From Phylloscopus collybita (Eukaryota; Chordata; Aves; Passeriformes; Phylloscopidae), in assembly GCA_027886175.1 (NCBI GenBank), contig JAJNNQ010000026.1, positions 11,508,001-11,572,000 of the forward strand: a stretch of 64,000 nucleotides of DNA, written 5' to 3'. The translations under genes were made by a program, and so were the position numbers. The notes beneath the pieces are model-generated. The model was not told the origin of the DNA, made no database searches, and saw only the letters and a list, made by a program, of their open reading frames with translations. Below, in pieces: positions 50,229 through 64,000 of the stretch (its first letter is position 1; every line of letters begins with the position of its first letter).

Positions 50229-50891
50229 TATATATTGCTACCTCTGCGCGGCACTTCCATAACGCAAGTAAGCTTGCACTGATGCTTTTCACAAAAAGGA
50301 AAAAAAAAAATCTACAGACCGAGACAAAACATTAAGAGATCCGAATGTTTCTGATATCTCAAAGTACTTTGATGAAATCCGAACCCCAAAGCAGCGCCGC
50401 GTTTGTCTAAAAATCTGTCTGCTCGGGGCTGAAGAGGGACAGCCTTTCTACGGCATCGGATTATAAAGTCGCAACAATACGCCTGGGCAGCATCGAAGCG
50501 CAAACACAGTATGTGCTCCTGTATTTCTGTAAGTGATCGGTTTATTTGCCAGGATCTGACCGCACGCTGCCCTCCCCAACATGGACCCGCAGCGCCACAG
50601 CGCTGAGGCCGGCCTGGCCCCGCCCCGCCCCCCGCACGGCGGGGCAGCACCGACCAATCACAGGGCAGCATCCCGCAGGGAGGCGGGGCCGCACCGTGAA
50701 TGGCAGCTGGCGAGATAAACAAGTCGCTGCACTGTTCGGCGCCCCGCAGTATGGGGTGCGTGCTTGCCGTCCGTTCCTCTGTTCCTCCCTCCCTCACTCC
50801 CTGCCAGCCAGAGGCGCCGCGTCCGGCCGAGCTCGCCGCTTCCGCCTCTGCGCGCAATGTGAAGAGTCAGCAAGTTCCCAGCGGCCGCTGA

Positions 50892-51413
<522 letters not shown>

Positions 51414-51612
51414 TAAGGGCCGCGCCGAGAACCCCCTTCCAACCCGCCCCCCCGCACCAGCGCCCTCCCCTCCGTCCTCCCCCTCCCTCCCTCCTTGGAA
51501 AGTTTCTGGCAGCGCGGGGGCCGGAGCGCGGAGCCCGCCCGGGTATCCCCCGCCCCACGCCGGGAGCGGGCCCCGGTGCCCCGGCCCCGCGGATCGGTGC
51601 CCGGCTGCTCGG

Positions 51613-51819
51613 AGTCACGGAATCAGTTAGGCTGGAAAAAACCTCTGAGATCATCGAGTCCACCCTATGACCGAACATCACCATGTTCAGCTAGACCATG
51701 GCACTAAGTGCCACATCCAGTCTTTCCTTAAACACCTCCAGGGACGGTGACTCCATCACCAATTCCAATGTCTAATCACCCTTTATGTAAGCAGTCCTAC
51801 CTAATGTCCAACCTAAAGC
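51613..51819 (-). mobile_element. CR1 LINE 3' fragment in CDK19 intron 1
   Basis: GGAATCAGTTAGGCTGGAAA, CCATGGCACTAAGTGCCACA and TAATGTCCAACCTAAA mark a CR1 3' end in reverse, only 200 bp after the CDK19 exon 1 donor, on the shoulder of the CpG island. Confidence 0.92.
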
Positions 51820-54800
51820 TCGTCCCGCTCTGCCCCGCTCCCCCCCCCGCCATCCCCGGTGGTGTGGTGTCAGCAGGCTGTGCCCTGGGGTCGCCTTTGC
51901 TTTGCACGTCGTGTTTCAGCTCGTCGCTTTCGTCTTTTGTGTGACCGCGTTCGCACTTTGACGTTCTGTTCTGATTACTTGTAGGGGATTGAGAAGCGAG
52001 GAGCACCTGGCTCCCGACGGCCCCTCCCCGGCTGCTCCCTCCTGAGCGGCCCGGGAAGTTCCCGGGGCGTGTGTTGGTCCCTGGTGTGTCCCCAGCTCCA
52101 GGTACCCCGCTGATCCCAGTGCTGGGCACGCTTAGCTTGATGGCCTGTCTGGGATGCTCCTTGCAGGCAGAACTGCCGGCTTCTGTCCAGTACCTACGCA
52201 CAGGTGTGTCTCCATCAGTTTCCCGTGAGAGAGCAGGATACAAATCCCTATCCCCAAACACCTGGCTGCTGGCTCCAGAGAGGTCCTTTAGGCATTAAGC
52301 CCCTGTATGTTGGCTAAGCAATGTTTCTTCTCTTCTCTGGGGAGGAGACAGCTGGCACCATGGCATAGGTGTTCCATGGATGCCATTTTCATGGTACTGT
52401 GGTTAAGAGAGCAATGGGGAGCTAAGGTTGCGATTTGGGATTGCTTGGCATGCAGTTGTTGAAGGAGAGCAGTCCTGAGGCCTGAGCAAGGCTCTTGTGC
52501 AGGTGTGGGTTCCAAATCCTTTGCTTTCATAAGAGCCATTGAGCACTTTTTCACTGTGGTGTTCACAGGCTTTGTTTGCAGAGTATTCTAAGCATGCTGT
52601 AAGGTTGAATAAAATATACTTGCGAATTGGAGGTGATTCCTTTCTGTCAGAATGCTAAAGGGAATAGCCTTCCATTATAGCCAACTGAAACTTTGAAAAA
52701 GAAGAGACTGAATGTGGAAAAACGACAACTTTTAAATAAAATTTTTGGAAGTGGTTAAAGGAGTGCTGCTGCTTTAGATTAGTAGAGAAGTCTAGGGATT
52801 CTGCTGTAGGAATAAATGGCATTCATGTGTGTCTTGAGAATTTAAACTCTGAATTAGGAGGTTGTAGTATAAAAGTGATTAATAACTGAAAAGTAGACAC
52901 TAATTCCAGTGAAGGATTAAATACTGGGAAATGAGCTCTGATTCTGACTAGCTTGCTCTGCAACCTTAGGAATACTAGAGCATAGCTAACTTGAAATATC
53001 AAAGCTTTTCCAGGTATTACAGCTGCCACTGAGCTCTTCCAATATTTTTGAGTTAAGTGGTCATAGTTGCTTTCTTTTTCTAAGTATTAGTATATTTATA
53101 TATGTGAAGCATACATGGGGTATATGGGGTAGTAAAACCACGAAAAATGCTAGTTAAGTGTTTGTTGCTGTTCTTTGATATAGTAAGCCTAAAATTGCTG
53201 CTTGTAAGAACAGCATAAAAAAGAGCAGAGCTTTGGGTTTACTGTTTTATGAAAGAAAGAAAGAAATTTGATGTAAGTTAAAACCAGACGTTTTTCATTT
53301 CCATCATCTGAAATGAAAGACCATCACAGGAATTGCATTGCTGCTAGAAAGCACCATAAAGGACATGTCTTCAAAATCCCTACTATAATAGCAGTATGAC
53401 AAATGCAAGCAGGTACTAAAGTAAAAGTAAAAATGATAAAAAGATAGCTAATGTGTCAGAGCTGGGGATAATCAAAGGGAGACCTTGACCTGTAAGAAAA
53501 CTAACTGGTAAAAGGAAGTGCAAAGTTTCAGTGCTGTCAGACAGATTGACATGTAATATAACATGGCACAAATTCAACTGTACTATATGCTCAGAGGCTT
53601 TACTTCATAAAGCTTGGAAAGTGGCTTATTTTTTCTCTTTTTTCTTGGTCTTAATTTTATGGCATTAGTGAGTTCACTCATTGCTTTTGTGTAACTTTAG
53701 ATCCCTGGGTGAAAGTAAGATATGAACAATTTAGTAAAAAAATTAGAAAACAACTAAAACCATTAATTTCCTTATGTAAACACCTAGCTAAAGTATATCT
53801 GCAGGTTGGAGGACATTCAGCGTTAGTTCTGAACTTCAAGGAGTCCCTAATGAAAGAAATTGGCAAAAGAAATCTAGCAGTGGTGCATATTTATTGTGTG
53901 CTAATCACTGGGGGCTTTTGAGCCTCGTGTAAAGGAATTCTTCTTTAGCTGATTGCAGAGACTGTTTCAGTATTTCCAATTTGCAAGGCATTCCTGTCTA
54001 AAAGAAAGATTCTGGCTTCTTGCTTCATATAGCCAATTTACAGTCTCAGGAGGCTGAGGGCAATAAGAACCTTGTAGCTCTGCAGAAATTCCACTGAGAA
54101 CTTGTCACTTCGTGTTTCAAAAAGTTGGCATATGAATTTTATGAAATAGTAAAATGTGTTTATATGGAGCTTGGCAAGCTGTTCGATAAAATGCTTGTAA
54201 AAAAAGTGGTTGTGTTGCTTAGATCTCTGTGAATGGCTTGTGCATAAAAGCATTTTTTTGACAAAGTAACAGCTTAGTCTGGCTTTTTCAGCTTAAAGTA
54301 GAAGAACATTTGGGCCTGTTTCTAGTGAGCTGACTGGTTTCTATGAGAATGAAAAGATTTTTTCTTTTTTAAATAGACAGATTTGAACAATGTTGGTGAT
54401 ACATTTGAATGGACGGCATCATTATGTTTTTAAAGATTTTGAGCAGCTACAGCTTCTGTTTAGTTCAGTAGTGTTTGTGTGGTCTGATGAGGTCTGGAGG
54501 TACTACTTGAGTTATCCATTTAGCTACATTAGGCACCCGGGTTTACGGAATTTTCACTAATACTTCTGTAGTCCAGAAGGTGTAGAAAACAGGTATTTAT
54601 ATAAGCTATCCAACCCTTTATTTCATGTACACTAAAACCAGACCAGTGACTTTGATGGGGGAAATAATGATTTAAACCTCATGATTGCAATTCAGCCGTC
54701 AATGTTAGTTTTTTAGCTCTTTATGTAGCTGGAAAATCTGTTGCAGTTTTTTTGTTTGTGTACTCCTTCAAAGCATCATGTTGACTTTTGCTAAGTGTTT

Positions 54801-56102
54801 TCACATCTGTCTAGTAAAGCAAAGACTGCAACTTTTCCAGTCATGGTTAGAAAAACGTAGCTTTGTTTCATGCCTTACCTCTCCTCATTATGTTCCTTGC
54901 CACTTCTTTAATCACATTTTAAGCTACAATGTTGTGCTTAATTGTTTCACTTGTTGTATCTCCTCCGTATATGAGAGGCAAGTTTTAGGATGAATGAAGT
55001 TTCAAAATTCTGTTTGTTGTGTATGCCTGCGTTATTTTCCTTTACTTTCTCAAAATGATCAGTCTTTGAGTCTAGGCAACTACAGAGTATTTCTGTTCCT
55101 TCACCAGGATGTCAGTCCACCTGCAGGTGGGTGTTTGCATGAGTCAGCAAGCTGGAAAGATACCACTCCTGTTTAGTCAGGAGCGCAAGGAATAGTGGGA
55201 TACTTGAACCAAGTAGAAAATAGGCCAGTCTGTTCTTCATTCTGTAGCAGCTGTGGCAGATGAAATACTTGCAAAAGCTGTATCTTCATGTGGATAAAAC
55301 CTTTCTGTTTATTGCTGCTTCAGCTTACCTATAAACAAACAGTTGAGGCCACTGCTTTTTCTCAATCTAGGGCTATTTTATTTTTTATTCAACTCACTAT
55401 CTGTTTGGACAACAAAGGTTATTATAAATATTACCTATGTAGCTACTTGGAAAGAAAAAAGTCTGTAATTTTAAATTAATCTGTATGTTTAGGAACACCT
55501 TTCAAAAAGCAAGTATGCGCTTTTTAATCTTGTTACTGAAGGAATGACAGAAATATGAAGTGATCAGCTTCCAAAATGATGGCAGTAGAAGGGCCAGGAT
55601 TTGTACCCTGGGCAGCTCCCGGGCTCACTGCCAGCTCAGTAGCTGCCGCTGCCCTGGCGGACCCTCCTGCCGTGTTATCCTCTGGCAAGCATAAAAGGTT
55701 TGGCGCTGCCCCCTACTTACAATGTATCAGCTGAACCAAGTGTGTAGCTTTATATGCTACTCTAGTAGTATGCTTCTGTAACTTGTCAGATTACTGTTAC
55801 TGTACCTGTAACTTTTAAAAAGAGAGTTGGTGTAAAATGGGTTTCACCTTAGTGAAAGGGAATTCCCTTGTGAGAACTGGGCAGCAATGATGCAAGTCCA
55901 GCAACATCACTGTGGAATACAGGCATAGGAAGGGGACAAATGAAATATTCTTTCCCTCTTCTTTCCCCTATTTTTCAGTACTGTAAGCTTGTAACTGAAG
56001 AGGAGAGTCTGTTTTCCTCCTTGGACTGATACTGGTGTGCAGAATTATTAATGTAAGATTCTTAATTCACAGCATCCGAGTCCACATAAGAGTTGAGTGC
56101 CT

Positions 56103-56248
56103 GCTTCCTGGTAGTGTTCAAGGCCAGGTTGGATGGTGCTCTGAGCAACCTGGTCTGATGAAAGGCTTCCCTGCACGTGGCAGAAAGGTGGAATTAGGTA
56201 ATATTTAAAATTCCTTCCAACTCAAACCATTCTATGGTTCTGTGAAAG
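56103..56248 (+). mobile_element. CR1 LINE 3'-end fragment in CDK19 intron 1
   Basis: GTTCAAGGCCAGGTTGGATG, GAGCAACCTGGTCTGATGAA and CATTCTATGGTTCTGTGAAA are standard CR1 3'-terminal sequence. Confidence 0.9.
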
Positions 56249-58670
56249 GTAGGATATGGGGAGAGAAAGAAGGATGAAGTATATAGCCAAGGCAAGTATA
56301 TAATCTTAACACAGGAATGCTGCTTGTGGTTGTGGCTATGTCTACTTTTGTTTGTTTTGGTTTTTTTATTTGATAAATATTTTTTTGTTTTAAGCAGAAG
56401 TGGAAAAATATTAATTAAGATAGAAAAAAATCATCTGCTATGAGGCATGGCTCCATTGGAAAAACAGAATTTCTCCTGGGGCAACTTGGTGTATTTGGTA
56501 TTTCTGCTAATATTGTTACATAGTTCAGAGATTGGCTCTGGTCAAGGTGGTGGTTCAGGTCACTGTGGTGGTAGAAAACCTAAAATGTAGAAGAGGTAAA
56601 GGTAATCTGCTTGATCTCTTAAATCAGGATTTGTATAGCAATTAATTTGTGTATTGTTCTCCCCATATTCTTATTTTGTAAAACTTAAGTAATTTAAGTT
56701 ATATAGCAGGAGTTTGTCAGGAGAGGAGACTTGCACTCAAGTTAGCGAAATGCTGCAGATGAACAGTGTTAGTGGCAAAATGACAGGGGAGTACACGTGT
56801 ACTGCAGTTGCATTCAGTCTTAAAAGAGAGGCAACTCACTCATGTGGTGAGGATTATACTCTCTTGAATGTGAATCTGGAATATTATTTACCAATGCAAG
56901 TTGATACTTGTAAGACATTTGAGAGTCTATAATAATTTATATCTTTACATTTTCTTACTTCCTCTATTTGACATAGCTTTGAACATAAGTAATTTGAGTG
57001 TTGTGCTTTAGTTGCTCTTTACTAATATAAACCTGTGACAGGCTAAATCACAGAATTATTGACTGAAGTGAGAACGCAGTGCATTAGATCTTAAACAATT
57101 ACTTCTCTCTGCAGGAAAATATCAGTTACGGTATCTGAAAACCTGTGGTTTCCATTTTCATAATTTTTCTTCTCCTGATGAAACTTCTTGTCTTGAGAAA
57201 GGTAGAACGGCTGAAGGTGTTTATGCCTTGCTAAAATCTCTCAAAAGCAAAGAAAACCTAAATACTAGATTTATATGCAAATCCTGAAAATACTTCTTAA
57301 TCACTGAATGCTTGCAGTATGTGTGAGAAAGAGCAGCAGAACTAAACCAAACCTGTCTAACTAGTTGCCTGCCATGCATTCTAATAGAAAAGTCCCCATC
57401 TAGGAAGAGATAATTAGTACTTCATATCTGTGCTTTAATGAGAGCTGCTGTTGCAACTATACCGTGGCTTTGCTTCCTGCCCAAGAGGATAGTACAAGTG
57501 GTGATGAGTAATTTTTAGTGCTTCCCACAGACTCTTGCATATGGTTCTCCCATGGCTATTTTGTTGTTTCTTCTGTTACTGTCCCTGAAACTAAGTGCAG
57601 AAATGAGCTGTAAAGTGCATTATCACCTTTCAGAAAGCAAATAGCGTTTGGCTGGTGTTCTGTCTGCTACTGTGGCAAGCACAAAGGTGGTGTGGTGATG
57701 GTAGGAGCTTGAGGAAGAAAGGGGGTCAGTAAGATGTAGAAGGGGTTGTGTTTGAGAGAAACAGATGAGTTTTTCCCAAGCTTGCAAGGAAAGAATGGTA
57801 CATAAATTAGCTCATAGGACACAAAGGAAAAACTTTCGAAGTTTAGTGGTGTGGGGTTTTTTCAGTTGTTTTGTTTTTTAAGAAATGAAGAGGGCAAGAA
57901 GGTTCCTGTTACTGAGTGAGGGGGTTAAGAGTTTTCCAGTAGAGCTGCAGGAAAAGGAAGTAAGAGGTTGAAGGGGAAGAACATTTTCTTTTCTGCCCCC
58001 CATCTGATAGGGTGCAAAGCAAGATACACCATGGACTATAGGTCAGAAACTAAATATTTCTTGTGCAAGCTGCTTGACATAGCATAGTTTAGTATGTTGT
58101 ATTTCTTGGTCATCCAATCTAATGTGTTACATTGTGGGTAGATGTATAGAGGTGTTTTCATAAATTTATTTTCAACATGAGTATTTTCACATCATGTATG
58201 ATTTAGAAAGAAACCAAAAAATCAGCAAAAACCCTGAAGTTCCAGAAATTGCTGTGGTTCATAATGCTGCAGATGTGTTTGTAGAAGTAATGAAAATTTC
58301 TGTGGAATATCCTAACCAAATTGCACTAGAGATTTACCAGTAACATTACATTTTCATCTATGTTTTGAAAATACCTACTGAAATGCTGTTTGCCTCTTCT
58401 GTGGCCCTAATCAAGCTCATGATTTGCATAGACTTGGGTCAGAAGGTGCCTTTGTCCTCTGTTTGTAGCAACTGAGTTCTGTGTTGAGAAGTGACTCTGT
58501 TTGTGGGCACTTGCTGCTGTTATTTGTTCGGTCCAGAAGGAGGTACAGTCTATGTGTGTGTTTGGGAAGGGATTGTTAGCAGCACTGATAAGCAGCTCTT
58601 ACATTCTGCTTCCAAAGATGTTCTTTGAGCTCTTTTGCTTGCATTTGAGAACTCACATACACTGCAGTCT

Positions 58671-58715
58671 TGTTTGTTTGTTTTGTTGTTTGTTTGGTTA
58701 GTTGGTTGGTTTTTT
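58671..58715. repeat. TTTG/GGTT-rich simple repeat
   Basis: Imperfect TTTG units passing into GGTT units (GTTTGTTTGTTTTGTTGTTT, then GGTTAGTTGGTTGGTTTT). Confidence 0.75.
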
Positions 58716-61700
58716 ACTGAAACATAGTGTTAGAATTTAAAAAATATTTATGTGTTTCAATAACAGTGCATTTGCTTGAAGAAATGCTGAATCTGCTCTA
58801 GGAAACTGCATTGAGAATAAATTAGCTAACTCAGTATGTGACTTCAGGAAATGAAGAACAGTTTCTACTTGTGTAGCAAATACGAGAAGTTTATTATTTT
58901 GACTTGACTTGAGTTTCATGTTTTCTAAATAATATGGGTTTATAAAAGACCTCCCAGCTCTCGGAGCTTGGTTTACATGGTTTGCGTGAGTATAAGTTAG
59001 ATGACTGACAGATAACAATGTTAGTTGTGATGATATTAGGAATCATTATACCTCTTGAGAATTTCACTATCCCAACAGATTCAAGAAGAAAAAACTGCAA
59101 AAATATTTTAAACCAAAATTTTTTGTTGACAAAGTTCAGGGAAAGTCTTCAACTCAACTGAAATGTAACCTCTATATCTGAATTTTTTATTAACATTTTT
59201 TAGACTCTTTTGTGGGTGTACAATCCTTTCATTTAGTGGTGGGAGTTTGTTTGAGAGAGTTTATGAAATTCTAGTGTATCAAATATCAAAATGGATGTCT
59301 ATAAGTGTGGGTTGGGTTTTTTGGTTGGTGTGTTGAGATTGGTGTGTTTAATTTTTTTTTTTTTAATTTTACTTTATTGGAAAGCAGAACTGACTTTTCT
59401 GGTTGTGAAAAAAATTGAAGAAGCTGAGATTACTGAAAGAGTGGATCCCTGAAGGGCATTATTCATGTTCATGTTTGCTTCTGTCTTTTCTGGGCTTAGC
59501 AATCTTTAAAACAGTATTTTCAAATGAGGCCACTGTAGAACTGCTTGTTTCTCCCTCAGCTGTCATCTGTTTTCTACAAAATTCATGATCCTGAAGAGCT
59601 CTACAGTTGTCCTTCTTGTAGATGAAACCACACCGAAGATAGGCTTTCCAATAGGCAGAGGAATGGCCATAGCTTCCTGTGTGTGCTGGGAGTGTCAGAT
59701 TGCTGAGTTAAGTATCAGGGTTTTGGGCTAAATAAAAGCGCAGGTATAAAATGGGGACAGTCTGGGACAGTGTGGCTTTAGACATATGTTCCCATAAAGT
59801 GGGTCTTGTATGCAGTATGATTTTTTTTGTTGTTGTTCCCTCTGTGCTGACTTAAGTAGAAAATGCTATTGATTTCTTTTTGTAGTCAAGTGAAAATAAG
59901 AGTCATAGGCAGTTGACTTAGAGGCAGAAGCTAAATCAGCTGGAATGGAAACTGCATCTGGAGGTATGCTTCACTATTTTGAAGCAATGTATCTACTTTC
60001 CTCATGCATTAGTTGAAGGAAAAATAAATCCTTTTTGTGTGGCCAGATTTTCTGCCTCTTTTGCCCCTCCTTTGTTTTGCAGTCTTTATTAGAGCACTTG
60101 GAAGCACTCCCACAGGTAATGCTGGGATTCAGCTCTGGCTGTGATTGTCCTTGATTTTCCCACCTCATTGGTAATGTTGTGGGGCCCGAGAGCCTGAGGA
60201 GATAAAAGGGCCACTCATGCATGACATTTCTAGCAGCATGTTTGGCTCTGAAGTCGGTTGTTTTGAGAGGGTTACTTCTTGTAAGTCATTAATTCTGCAA
60301 ATTCAGAAGTGTTTAGAGAGATTCTCACCTGTGTTAATAATAAATTACCATGGATTCATGCTAAGATTTAACACCTTGCACATTCAAAATGCAGTGTTTG
60401 TTGCTTGTGTTAATTATTGTCAGTGCAGCTGAGAGTGGGTGTCAGCTCATGTCTTTGAATGTGTCTGTTCTTGAAACGGAGTTTCTGTATCAGTTGTTGT
60501 CTTGTTCTCAAGGGCATTGTAGGTTTCAAAGTTAGCTTATGTTCATATCTTTTGATTAAAACCAGTCATTGTACTGGAAGACCAGTTGTTCCTTTGCCCA
60601 GTTCTGTTGTGTTTCAAATGAGAAACAGAGGTAGACAAATTGCCAAATTTATCTTGAGCTTCAGAACAACCAAAAGAGTGGTTATGAGCAGAATGCCATT
60701 TATTCCACTTTTAGTGTCACTTCAATGATGGGGAAAAAGCAGCATAAAACTCCATCAAATGATGTTCTTAAACCTCAGATTGTGACAGTAGCCTGTTCTG
60801 ACTATGGCACATGGAGTTCTAAGATTCAAAGGAAGCAGAATGTCCCTCCGTTTCCCCAGGAACAGATGTGACAGCTGGCTAAAGACCTTGTTTGTTTTTG
60901 AGAAGTAGCAAGGTTCTGCTACTTCTGGATTTAAGCTGGAATTAAGACCTCTATCTTCAAGAAATCTTCATCCCCTGACACTGAAGTGAGGAAAAAAAGT
61001 GGAGATGCGCCATTAAAAAAAAAATTATAAAAAAAATTTGTTTTTTTTTACATTCCAGACTGAATTAAATTAAACCTTGTGGTGGTTTTATGGAGTTTTA
61101 TTCCAGTCCTTCTACTTTATTGTGAGGATGTCGTTTCAACTTTGCAATTTTTCAAATGTAATAAATGTGCTGTATCTCACTCTGCCCATATGGAATTTGG
61201 GTCTTGCTTCTTACTTGTGATATGGGCACAGCTTTAGTACTTAAAGGCTAATTTACCACCTAAGAATTACACCCACATTGTGTTAGCAAGCTTTCATGTA
61301 GGTCTGGCTTTGAGAATTGATAATTTCACTGTAGATAGTTTGAATTGGTAGATGGTTTGAAATTGATTGATTGGTAGATGGTTTGAAGTAGGAAGCTTGA
61401 AGGAAAAGAACAAAAAAATTGTGATAAATCTCTGATAAATCTGGTCTTTCATGTGCTTTAGGGGAAGCATTTGATTATGTCATGAGTCAGAAAAGGAGGC
61501 CTGAGTAACTGCAGCTTTTAGGCCATTGCCCTTCTGTTAGGTTTTACATTGAGTCAGTAATTCTGCTTATTCTGCTGTAGGCAAACCTAATGCATTGTAG
61601 GGATTTAGAAGAAAAATCTGCACCTGGTATTTCAAACATGTTCTTGCTAAAAAAGACCCCAAAGAAGTACAGGCTTCCTACTCTTTGGTGATTTGATAGT

Positions 61701-64000
61701 AATTTTCCACCTATCAAAGTTGCAGTATTTAGCCAGATTTAGCACTACAGAGAAAGAGCTGTGATGCACATTAGGCTGGACTGTGTAGTTATGGTACGGC
61801 TTTAGGACTTAGCTGTCTGGTTTTGGAATTTTCTCATTTCTTCACGTTTATAGTTAATTGCAAGCATTCTTCTTAAGTGATTTTATAAGCAAATGGCAGA
61901 TTCTTTTTTTGGCATAGTCTTAGGACCCTGTTTCTATGACCTTGGTATGTAACTTGCTGTCAAATAAAAATTTGTTTCCTCTTTATTTCAGAGGTGTTTT
62001 TCTCCTTGTTGCTGCTGCTCCTTGTTTTAAGGTAACGAATCCTCATATGTGGTATTCATTCTGGCAGTGAGGTATTTCCTAAATCTATTCATTATCTGTA
62101 ATCAAGCCTGTCTGTAAAGAAATATAATCAGGTGTAGCTCTCTCTTCTGCTTAAATATAGCAAATGCTGGAAGAAGCTACCTGGAGCAGCAGAATAATTT
62201 TACAGCTTTCAGTGTTTAATGTGAACACTTCAGTTTTTACCCTTAAAAACAGGCTGTCAAGTCTGCTTACCCCAATCTGCTATGAATGTACTGGTATGAA
62301 ATTCACAGTTCTCAGTCGCTCCAGGTACTTAGGAAGCAGCCTAATTTTAGCAATAGCAACAACCCTCTAGCTGGTTGAAGTCTTTGAATTTTCATCAATA
62401 AATTTGGAGTGAGGGTGGCAGTGACTGAAGTTGTGCTCTTTCCTTGGAAGTAAAAAGTTCTACTATTATAGTGTAAAGGCTAAATTTTAATAGATTAAGG
62501 TTAGTAAGATTTCCAGTGCTCTGGTATTACATAGATCTTAGACTGTCTGTGATGTGAAATAATCCAAAATTGTTGTTAACAGTTAGAAGGTATCTATGCT
62601 ACAAAGATTTGCTTTTAAATTTCTGAATTAGAAACTACTGGAATAAAGAAAAGAGCATATGGTTATGTGTAATGGTGCTGGAATGCTTGTAGTCTCCTCA
62701 CATTGATATTGAGACCTCTACTCCCCAGTCTCAGTCCAATGAAATCATAGCTGGGAAAAGGCTTCTTTTTTTAATGACAGAAAACCTTATCAGTGCTCAT
62801 ATTCACTTGTTGTCCTTTTAATCAGCTATCTTCTCATGCATGAAGAACACAATTTATGTTAGGTGATGTTTGTGGGGGATTTATAGATATTCAGTATCTT
62901 TTGTGAGGCTCTGTGGAAGCAGACAATGTCAAGGGCATTGTGTTCAAAGACAAGTAGCTTAGCATAACTTTAAAAACTTGCCTTGTTTTTTAACATGCAG
63001 ATTTTCCAAGTTCATAAACTGGTTTACAGAGGAGTAAACAAGGGGAAGGATAGCTGTATCACTGGTGTGATTTAGAGATACATTTCGGGTTGTTCTACAG
63101 ATATAAAGCAAAATCTGTTTCAATTTCTCATGGGGTACTGTGATAACACAAAGTGTCTATTAATAATATGATGCAGCTAGTACTTTTAATATAAACTGTT
63201 TTAGTCTAACTGGAACATGGCAGATTTTCCAGCAGGCAAAGCTGTGTGTAATGGTTCTTCTACCTAGTTCTCATAGTGTATGTAATGAAAGTCAGATATC
63301 CTTTTAAAAAGCCTAACTGTAGTAATCAGCTGCTCTGTATTTGAATGTTTCTGCCAGTTTATAGTAGACTTAAGCTTAGACTGCTAAGTTCAACCCCAAA
63401 AAACCTATTTTCTTGAAAGCTTTCTTTTTAACTAACCAACAAAGAAAAAAAAGTAATTGTTAAAAAAATTCACAGATTGCATTATGATTCCCAACTTAGC
63501 CATTTATGCCACCTGACACTGGCAAGTCTATGAAATTACTGAAAAATGGAGTAGTAAACCATACAGCATTCAAGAATTTGGTATTGTTGCATTTTGAGAA
63601 GAGTAACATCTAAAATGACACACAAACATCTGCCTTTTGGATGTGTTCTTATGTTGTTCTAAAGGGTTTCATGGGTAGACTTCAAGTCATAGAGGTACCA
63701 GAAGATAAAGTGCTGCCTTCTTGTGTTATTCTGTTTATGTACTGAGCTATCAGTGTCATCTGGTGTTTGGAGTGAGACCTAGTGGAGTTTAGTAGGTATC
63801 ATCAGGCAGTGACACCAATGAGCTCAGAAGCATTTAAGCCCCTTTTTGAAAACTGAGATTGTAAGGACTTGAGAAAAAAAAAAGGGAAATGCAGTATTTA
63901 CTGTAGCATATTGTCTCCATTCCAAAAAGCTTTTTCCTTTCGTTTACCTGGATCAGCCTTGAAAATTCTATTTTCACTATAACTATAGTTCTTTTTAATA

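Overview
The window is vertebrate nuclear DNA from a bird. It has split genes with GT/AG introns, CpG-island promoters, many 3'-truncated CR1 LINE copies and one avian ERVL-type LTR. The CR1 and LTR sequences are of kinds abundant in birds. I cannot name the species from the sequence.

Two protein-coding genes are present, in divergent orientation. The whole of AMD1 (S-adenosylmethionine decarboxylase) lies on the minus strand from about 20,400 down to about 2,370. I reconstructed all nine coding exons with in-phase GT/AG junctions, giving a 341-residue proenzyme. The first coding exon of CDK19 (Mediator kinase) lies on the plus strand at 51,285-51,412. Its very long first intron runs off the right edge. 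Human 6q21 has the same AMD1/CDK19 neighbours in the same divergent arrangement.

Layout: 1-2,370 is AMD1-downstream flank with an old CR1. 2,370-4,378 is the AMD1 3'UTR. 4,379-19,980 holds the AMD1 coding exons and introns. 18,590-20,940 is the AMD1 CpG island, with TATA and CCAAT boxes at the promoter. 20,940-50,540 is about 30 kb of AT-rich intergenic DNA with CR1 copies, ancient CR1-like fragments, one solo LTR and simple repeats, and no gene I can support. 50,540-51,620 is the CDK19 CpG island. 51,413-64,000 is CDK19 intron 1.

The most notable content is translational control of AMD1, the second key step in polyamine synthesis. The six-codon MAGDIS upstream ORF sits about 13 nt from the predicted cap and holds the only upstream ATG in the roughly 400-nt leader. 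At the other end, the reading frame stays open for 125 sense codons after the TGA stop, matching the readthrough and ribosome-queueing tail described for vertebrate AMD1. The CDK19 promoter carries two inverted matches to the ZNF143/THAP11-type motif, and its leader has its own upstream ORF.
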